Both the position numbers and the translations under genes were made by a program. Positions 6,851-11,010 of a stretch of 11,010 nt of DNA are shown here, piece by piece. Source of the stretch: a candidate division NPL-UPA2 bacterium (lineage in GTDB: Bacteria > Bacillota > UBA994); the NCBI GenBank assembly GCA_018725205.1, contig QLUB01000067.1, forward strand, positions 1 to 11,010, in the 5' to 3' direction. How positions within the stretch are numbered: the first letter of the stretch is position 1; each line of letters begins with the position of its first letter. The notes beneath the pieces are model-generated. The model was not told the DNA's origin. It was given only the letters and a program-made list of their open reading frames with translations, and did not search any database.

Positions 6851-7282
6851 TCAATCTCGCTCAAGAAAGGCGAAAATGAGTGCGTTAAACTCAGCGAAGT
6901 CCTCTAGGTGCTTAACCAAGAGGTCGTAGATCTCCTCTGGCGAGACGTCAGCATATGCATGCACCAAGCGATTGCGGTACCCGGCCATGCCCTGTACTCT
7001 CTGCGCAAATGTCTGCGGGAGAATCCCGCGCTGTCCTAAGGTCAACAAAATGCTGCTATAATCCTTCGGCGCACCCCAGCCCTTTTTGGCAATGATATGG
7101 CGACCAATATCCAATATCGCCTCTAATGATCTACGCAGATGGTGTTCAGTTATAGCGAAATTGTCAGGGTCCGCTACAAAGTTTGACCTACCGAGAGCGA
7201 TTAGTCTCTGCATGCGGATTCCCGACGCGCGGATTGCCGATAGCCTCTCGTTAATCAGTTTAAGATTTAAAGAAATGTCCAC
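6851..7282 (-). CDS. HEPN-domain toxin, HepT-like (DUF86 type)
   Basis: A 143-residue, largely helical protein. The HEPN ribonuclease motif R-x4-H is present as Arg103 to His108 in YRNRLVHAY, and Tyr110 completes the Rx4HxY signature of HepT. In studied MntA-HepT pairs, HepT is an RNase and the partner nucleotidyltransferase blocks it by adding AMP residues to this Tyr. The preferred start is the GTG at 7282, nine bases after GGAGG, giving a 23-bp overlap with the partner gene. An ATG at 7303 has no spaced ribosome site. The overlap and order (antitoxin first) fit a two-gene toxin-antitoxin operon. Activity is inferred from motifs. Confidence 0.85.
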   Translation of the reverse strand: MDISLNLKLINERLSAIRASGIRMQRLIALGRSNFVADPDNFAITEHHLRRSLEAILDIGRHIIAKKGWGAPKDYSSILLTLGQRGILPQTFAQRVQGMAGYRNRLVHAYADVSPEEIYDLLVKHLEDFAEFNALIFAFLERD

Positions 7283-7679
7283 TCTTGACCGCCTCCGCTT
7301 CATCCCTGTAATACTGATCCATGAAGGGCTTGAAGTCTAAGTAATCCCGGTAGGCAATGTCCTCAAAATCTGTTCTGAACGCGTCATTAGTGCAATAGAC
7401 GACTTTGCCTGTGGCAACTACCTCAAATCGCATCAAAATAGAGGCACCCTGTAGAAACACTAAGTCGACTCGTTCGCCGAGCCTCTGGGAGAGTTCTTCC
7501 GCTAATGTCAGCCGCAGAGACAAGTCGTGCTCACTGGGATGGTACTCAGCGAAAAGGAAAGCGAGGTCGTAATCGCTACTCGCATGTTCTAGACCAGCTG
7601 CCCGAGAGCCAAAGAGATATACGGCTGTAATGCCGTGTGTCGCAAGAAATTGGTTGCATTCTGTCATGAGTAAGGGCAC
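7260..7679 (-). CDS. MNT-domain nucleotidyltransferase antitoxin, MntA-like
   Basis: A 139-residue minimal nucleotidyltransferase. The motif GSRAAGL begins at Gly24-Ser25, the metal-binding aspartates are D36 and D38 in SSDYDLAFLF, and a third, D72, is in ERVDLVFL. All three carboxylates are kept, so it should be catalytically competent. It probably neutralises the downstream HEPN protein by AMP transfer, as in described MntA-HepT systems. I chose the GTG at 7679, which has GGGAGG about ten bases upstream. A further ATG at 7667 and an upstream TTG at 7724 are less likely; the TTG would leave a leader of only about ten bases from the predicted promoter. Confidence 0.85.
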   Translation of the reverse strand: MPLLMTECNQFLATHGITAVYLFGSRAAGLEHASSDYDLAFLFAEYHPSEHDLSLRLTLAEELSQRLGERVDLVFLQGASILMRFEVVATGKVVYCTNDAFRTDFEDIAYRDYLDFKPFMDQYYRDEAEAVKSGHFFKS

Positions 7680-7739
7680 TGAGTCTCCGCCTCCCTGATA
7701 TCGCCACAGGCGGTCTGCCCGCAACGAAGATTCAGACTT

Positions 7740-7768
7740 ATTATAGCCCCTGCTTTCAGCGTAAGCAA
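7740..7768 (-). promoter_or_regulatory. probable promoter of the MNT-HEPN pair
   Basis: A perfect TATAAT (7740-7745) lies 17 bp from TTGCTT (7763-7768) on the minus strand. The -35 matches the consensus at three of six positions, so strength rests on the -10. The predicted start near 7733 gives a leader of about 55 bases to the GTG at 7679. Confidence 0.55.
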
Positions 7769-7784
7769 CGCGACCCGTACGCGA

Positions 7785-8020
7785 TCAGCATCTCACATGT
7801 CTGCGCTTGAAACCTAGCCGTCCCTTGTCCACCGCCCGCTGAATTTCTTTGGGAGCGTGCGGCATACTGCATTTGGTCTTTCCCCTCCACCGTTTGAGGT
7901 TTCATCGCCCCTGTAGCGGACGCCAACGAGAGGTTCGCGAGCTCCTCGTGCCATGTAGGCTCGCTTCGTACGCTCTGTCCCGAGTAGTTTCAGTTCATGC
8001 AAGATTACATCAACGTTCAA
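7785..8020 (-). pseudogene. remnant of an AlkD-like DNA alkylation repair gene, middle deleted
   Basis: From a TTG at 8020, with AAAGGA ten bases upstream, the frame reads MNVDVILHELKLLGTERTKR and then a GAREPLVGVRY segment, which strongly resembles the start of AlkD-type HEAT-repeat DNA glycosylases. Near 7860-7785, in a different frame, the codons read GKTKCSMPHAPKEI and end AVDKGRLGFKRRHVRC before a TGA at 7785-7787. That resembles the basic C-terminal tail of the same family. Full-length members have about 230 residues, so roughly 170 are missing and the two ends are out of frame. A break just after GVRY may also be a frameshift. The family match comes from memory of motifs, so it needs a search. 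Alternatively the first piece alone could be a 68-residue unknown protein, which I think less likely. Confidence 0.55.
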
Positions 8021-8065
8021 TGTAGTCCGTTCCTTTCATTGTGTGTGTGGCAAGGGCTCATGCGT

Positions 8066-8094
8066 GAAGCAAAAGGCTCCGTCCCTTTTGCTTC
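8066..8094 (-). repeat. 29-bp palindromic repeat, copy 3 (reverse orientation)
   Basis: The reverse complement of the copies at 77-105 and 6497-6525, identical over 29 bases; orientation is set by the asymmetric loop. The right arm CCTTTTGCTTC (8084-8094) is repeated directly at 8095-8105, just before the T-tract of the TRAP terminator. Confidence 0.8.
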
Positions 8095-8106
8095 CCTTTT
8101 GCTTCC

Positions 8107-8149
8107 AAAAAAAGAGAGCCCGGGCCGCAGCCCTAGGCTCTCTTTTCTG
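8107..8149 (-). terminator. intrinsic terminator of the TRAP transporter operon
   Basis: On the minus strand a stem formed by GAGAGCC and GGCTCTC is extended inside by GGGC/GCCC around a four-base loop, and is followed by seven T residues. It begins about 11 bases after the dctP stop. The plus strand has only four T after the stem, so it works mainly for leftward transcripts. Confidence 0.9.
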
Positions 8150-8156
8150 CAATCGG

Positions 8157-9239
8157 CTATTCCCAAGGCCACATGGTTCTGGCAAGCTCTCGGTAGCTGG
8201 TGCGAAACTCCTTCAGCGAGTTCCAGATCGCCCCGAAGCGCGGGTCTTTTGCGGCTTCTTCATCGTTGATCTGATCCCAGGTGCTGCGGAACAGGTTGTT
8301 GAGCTCTGGCGACACCTCCACGACAGTAACGCCCCTCTCGCGTGCTAGCACGAGCCCTTGCTTTTCGAGCAGTCGATGATGCCCATCATTAAACATAAAG
8401 TGGGCCAAGGTAACGTTAGTGACAATCGCCTGCATGTCGGCAGGAAGTTTGTCCCATGCGGTCTTGTTGAACTCAAGGCCTACCGTCATGGCCGTAGCGC
8501 GACTGCCGACGTTTACGTACTTGGCAGCTTCGTGAAAGCCTAGCGCGATATCGCCATAGAGCTGGGTAAACTCAGCGGCATCAATAACCCCTTGCATCAG
8601 TGAGGGTACGATTTCGCCGCCAGGCTTAAAGAAGGCTTCGTGTCCTAACCGTCTGAATACGTCTAGCGCCAGACCGGCAGCGCGCACCCTCACGCCTCGC
8701 AGGTCAGCAGGAACGCGAATGGGTTTGTGAGACCAGAGGAACATTTCAGCTGGGAAGTCTACGCCCGGGAGCCAATGGATATTGTAGGCAGCGTAGAGTT
8801 CTTGAATCTTCGCCAGGCCGCCGTGGTTAATCAGCCAGAATTGCATTTCTTCGGATGAAAGTCCGGACGCCTGTGCATCAGAGAGGGCAAAAGCGCGGTT
8901 TGTGCCGATCCACCACGCCCCATGGCCAAGAGAAACCTGTATTGTTCCCCCCGAAACGGCGGTGAATTGCTCGGCCTGCGGCATCAACGCAGTCACCGGA
9001 TGCAGGGAAATGACGAGGCGACCGTTGGTGGCCAGCCTGACGTCCTCGACCCATGCTTGGAGCCGGACAAAGGTTGGATGACCCGCGGCATAACCCGATT
9101 GCATTCTCCAATTGGTCACTTCGCCTGGGCCTTCACCCGGAGCTGCGGCGGGTGTGACCATGGGGCGGACAGCATAACCGACCACAAATGACCCTAAGAC
9201 GGCAACGATGAGTAGGATTGTGAGACTTTTGTTTTTCAC
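8157..9239 (-). CDS. TRAP transporter substrate-binding protein (DctP/TakP-like)
   Basis: A 360-residue extracytoplasmic binding protein that hands its ligand to the DctQM membrane complex. A hydrophobic segment at residues 7-24 is a signal peptide or anchor; there is no lipobox cysteine. The mature part begins WRMQSGYAAGHP. The ligand arginine region is LRGVRVRAAGLA, followed by MQGVIDAAEFTQLYGDIALG, a pattern like TakP-type proteins that bind 2-oxoacids, so an organic acid cargo is inferred. The start is a GTG seven bases after GGAGGG; an ATG four bases earlier is out of frame. It lies 56 bp after dctM and ends the operon. Confidence 0.9.
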   Translation of the reverse strand: MKNKSLTILLIVAVLGSFVVGYAVRPMVTPAAAPGEGPGEVTNWRMQSGYAAGHPTFVRLQAWVEDVRLATNGRLVISLHPVTALMPQAEQFTAVSGGTIQVSLGHGAWWIGTNRAFALSDAQASGLSSEEMQFWLINHGGLAKIQELYAAYNIHWLPGVDFPAEMFLWSHKPIRVPADLRGVRVRAAGLALDVFRRLGHEAFFKPGGEIVPSLMQGVIDAAEFTQLYGDIALGFHEAAKYVNVGSRATAMTVGLEFNKTAWDKLPADMQAIVTNVTLAHFMFNDGHHRLLEKQGLVLARERGVTVVEVSPELNNLFRSTWDQINDEEAAKDPRFGAIWNSLKEFRTSYRELARTMWPWE

Positions 9240-9295
9240 TCATTGACCCTCCTTTTATTTAGCGCTGCCCTTTAAGCTAGCGCGCGACACCCGTA

Positions 9296-10630
9296 CTACC
9301 TAAGCAATAGCCTTGGCAACCATAAGGCGAGTTCGGGGAACAGGGCGACAAGCAGCAACCCCAATGCCTGTAACCCAATGAATGGCCACACGCCGCGGTA
9401 GAGATCCTGTAGCTGCAATTCCGGGGGAGCAACCTGTTTTAGGTAAAAAATGGCATAAGCAAAGGGCGGCGACAGGAACGAAATTTGCAAATTAACGCAG
9501 ACCAACATGCCGAACCAGATGGGATCCCAGCCCATGGAGATGGCAATCGGCGTAAAAATAGGAACGACAATGAGTAAAATTCCGGTCCAGCAGACAATTT
9601 GACCAAGAACGAATATGGAAACCATCATGATAAAGAGCACAACCGTCGGATTTCCGCCGGCAATAGCTAAAATCCAGTCCTTGATAACTTCGCCGCCGCC
9701 CATACCCAAGAAGACCGACGTGAACATCTGGGCACAGACCATCAGCCAGAGAATTGTGGAGGATACTTGGGCGGTCTGTTTGGCAGCATCACGTAGCACA
9801 ACCCAGGTGAACTTGCGCATGGCGAGGCACAATAGGACAGTAGATAAGGCGCCGATGCCTGCAGCCTCGGTGGGCGTGGCGATGCCAAAAAGAATTGCTC
9901 CAAGCACGCCTAAGATCAACGCGAGCGGGGGTGCTAGAGAAATTACGAGTTCTGATGCAAAAGTGGCGGGGTTGATAAGTGCCCGCTCCTCTTCGCAGCA
10001 TGGGGGTCCAAGTTCAGGGCGAAAGTAACATACGATAGCGATGTAAGCGATGTAGAGCATGTACAAAACAGATAGCAGCAACCCGGGCACAATGGCGGCG
10101 GCAAATAAGGAAACAATGGATACGCCTGCCGACAACCCGTAGAGGATCAGCATAATGCTAGGTGGTATAAGGATTCCTAACGTCCCTCCCGCGCAGACGA
10201 TCCCTGCTGCCAAGGGCTTGCTGTACTTGGTTTCCAACATTTTAGGGAGAGCTAAGACTCCCATCATAATTACCGCCGTACCTATTATACCGGTAGTTGC
10301 GGCAAGGATAGTGGAAATCAAAATCGTTACTATGCCTAGTCCGCCGCGCAAGGAGCCTAGAGCCAAGCGCAAATTGTGGAATAGACGGTCCGCGATACCC
10401 GAGGATTGCAGCATACAGCCCATGAATACAAATAGCGGCAAGGCGACCAGTGTATCATTCATCATTACAGCAAAAACGCCGCGAGTCATTATGTCGAGGC
10501 CAAGTGGGCCGAGGGCAGCGAAGCCGATGACGACGCCGATGCTCATTAGCACGGTTGAAACTGGCATGCCGATGAGAATGCCTGCAATGAGTCCCACGGC
10601 GGACAGCATGGTCATGACTTGGGGGCTCAT
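9296..10630 (-). CDS. TRAP transporter large permease (DctM)
   Basis: A 444-residue very hydrophobic protein with about twelve membrane segments, the ion-coupled transport subunit. Family signs are FMGCMLQSSGIADRLF near residue 68, the GTLGILIPPSIMLILYG segment near 148, and GIATPTEAAGIGALS near 250. A hydrophilic loop PPCCEEERALINP lies about halfway along. The ATG at 10630 has GGAGG ten bases upstream, and overlaps the dctQ stop as ATGA, so the two permease subunits are translationally coupled. Substrate cannot be told from this subunit. Confidence 0.94.
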   Translation of the reverse strand: MSPQVMTMLSAVGLIAGILIGMPVSTVLMSIGVVIGFAALGPLGLDIMTRGVFAVMMNDTLVALPLFVFMGCMLQSSGIADRLFHNLRLALGSLRGGLGIVTILISTILAATTGIIGTAVIMMGVLALPKMLETKYSKPLAAGIVCAGGTLGILIPPSIMLILYGLSAGVSIVSLFAAAIVPGLLLSVLYMLYIAYIAIVCYFRPELGPPCCEEERALINPATFASELVISLAPPLALILGVLGAILFGIATPTEAAGIGALSTVLLCLAMRKFTWVVLRDAAKQTAQVSSTILWLMVCAQMFTSVFLGMGGGEVIKDWILAIAGGNPTVVLFIMMVSIFVLGQIVCWTGILLIVVPIFTPIAISMGWDPIWFGMLVCVNLQISFLSPPFAYAIFYLKQVAPPELQLQDLYRGVWPFIGLQALGLLLVALFPELALWLPRLLLR

Positions 10631-11010
10631 CGTTGTGCATCCTCCTTCAATAATGCCTGTGCTGACCTAACGACCCCGATCAAAGCTTGCAGGCTGACTA
10701 AGGTAAAGGTGATCGGTACGAGAATAAAGAAAGGCCACAGCGGCGGGCGCCACAGGGTCAAAATGGATGTTTCACCAATGCGCAACGAAACCATCAGGCG
10801 TGACAGAGCTGGGTTGACGAGCAGTGCCGCTACGACCAAAAGCACTGCGTTGTTGATGAGACTCAAGGTGGCTTTTTGCGTTTCGCTCAGATTAAAGCTC
10901 GCCACGAGGTCGCTCGCGGAAATCTGTGCGCCGCGGGAGTAGTAGTAAGCCACAGGTAGAAGTAGCATAGTAGAATAGAACCATAGCATCGAGTCGCGTG
11001 CCCAGATGAG
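10627..11010 (-). CDS. TRAP transporter small permease (DctQ), 5' end outside the window
   Basis: The frame is open to the window edge, giving 127 residues beginning LIWARDSMLWFYSTM. The first in-frame ATG at 10989 falls inside the conserved tryptophan-containing region of DctQ that normally lies some 40-50 residues from the N-terminus, so the true start is beyond 11010. Three hydrophobic segments remain (about 11010-10955, 10870-10810 and 10730-10660), where the family has four. The GAQISASDLVASF stretch corresponds to the usual loop after the second helix. It precedes dctM with a four-base overlap. Confidence 0.85.
   Translation of the reverse strand, partial: LIWARDSMLWFYSTMLLLPVAYYYSRGAQISASDLVASFNLSETQKATLSLINNAVLLVVAALLVNPALSRLMVSLRIGETSILTLWRPPLWPFFILVPITFTLVSLQALIGVVRSAQALLKEDAQR

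Noticed and set aside
77..8094. CRISPR array
   Set aside because: The three repeat copies are kilobases apart, in mixed orientation, with no regular spacers and no cas genes.
7997..8348. Overlapping plus-strand frames
   Set aside because: They read through the palindromic repeat and terminator and then antisense to dctP; the coding look comes from the repeat.
10155..10670. 171-codon open frame on the plus strand
   Set aside because: It lies antisense to dctM, has no ribosome site or family signature, and its composition is that expected opposite a hydrophobic membrane protein.

Overview
The window looks like chromosomal DNA of a low-to-moderate-GC Gram-positive anaerobe of the Bacillota (Clostridia-like). 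The reasons are strong GGAGG-type ribosome binding sites, frequent GTG/TTG starts, a type II fatty acid synthase cluster that uses FabK rather than FabI, and a TRAP transporter. This placement is inferred from gene content, not from a database match. Every gene I can support lies on the minus strand, so transcription runs from right to left.

Right part (11010 to about 8107): a three-gene TRAP transporter unit, dctQ (5' end outside the window), dctM and dctP. It ends in a clear intrinsic terminator. The binding protein resembles the TakP/2-oxoacid type, so the cargo is probably an organic acid.

Middle (about 8100 to 6500): a small accessory stretch. It holds a decayed remnant of an AlkD-like DNA alkylation repair gene (N-terminal and C-terminal pieces, middle deleted) and a complete MNT-HEPN (MntA-HepT type) toxin-antitoxin pair with its own promoter. 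About 320 bases follow in which I see no gene. Two copies of a 29-bp palindromic repeat, in opposite orientation, bracket this stretch.

Left part (6495 to 211): a tightly packed fatty acid synthesis operon in the order fabH, fabK, fabD, fabG, acpP, fabF, and a nitronate-monooxygenase-like flavoprotein. Together these supply initiation (FabH), malonyl loading (FabD), the carrier (ACP), elongation (FabF), ketoreduction (FabG) and enoyl reduction (FabK). The dehydratase (FabZ) and acetyl-CoA carboxylase are not here. The operon starts from a perfect-consensus sigma-A promoter overlapped by a 35-bp perfect inverted repeat that looks like an operator, with no regulator gene nearby. fabH is split by a 22-bp near-perfect tandem duplication that shifts the frame. 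The two copies differ by one synonymous base, so either a real mutation or a mis-joined pair of strain alleles is possible. The operon's 3' end runs into a degenerate 13-bp-period tandem array that includes the last stop codon, then into a third copy of the 29-bp palindrome.

I do not see a clearly new biological system. The points most worth checking are the fabH duplication, the operator-like dyad, the dispersed palindrome, the 13-bp array and the alkD remnant.
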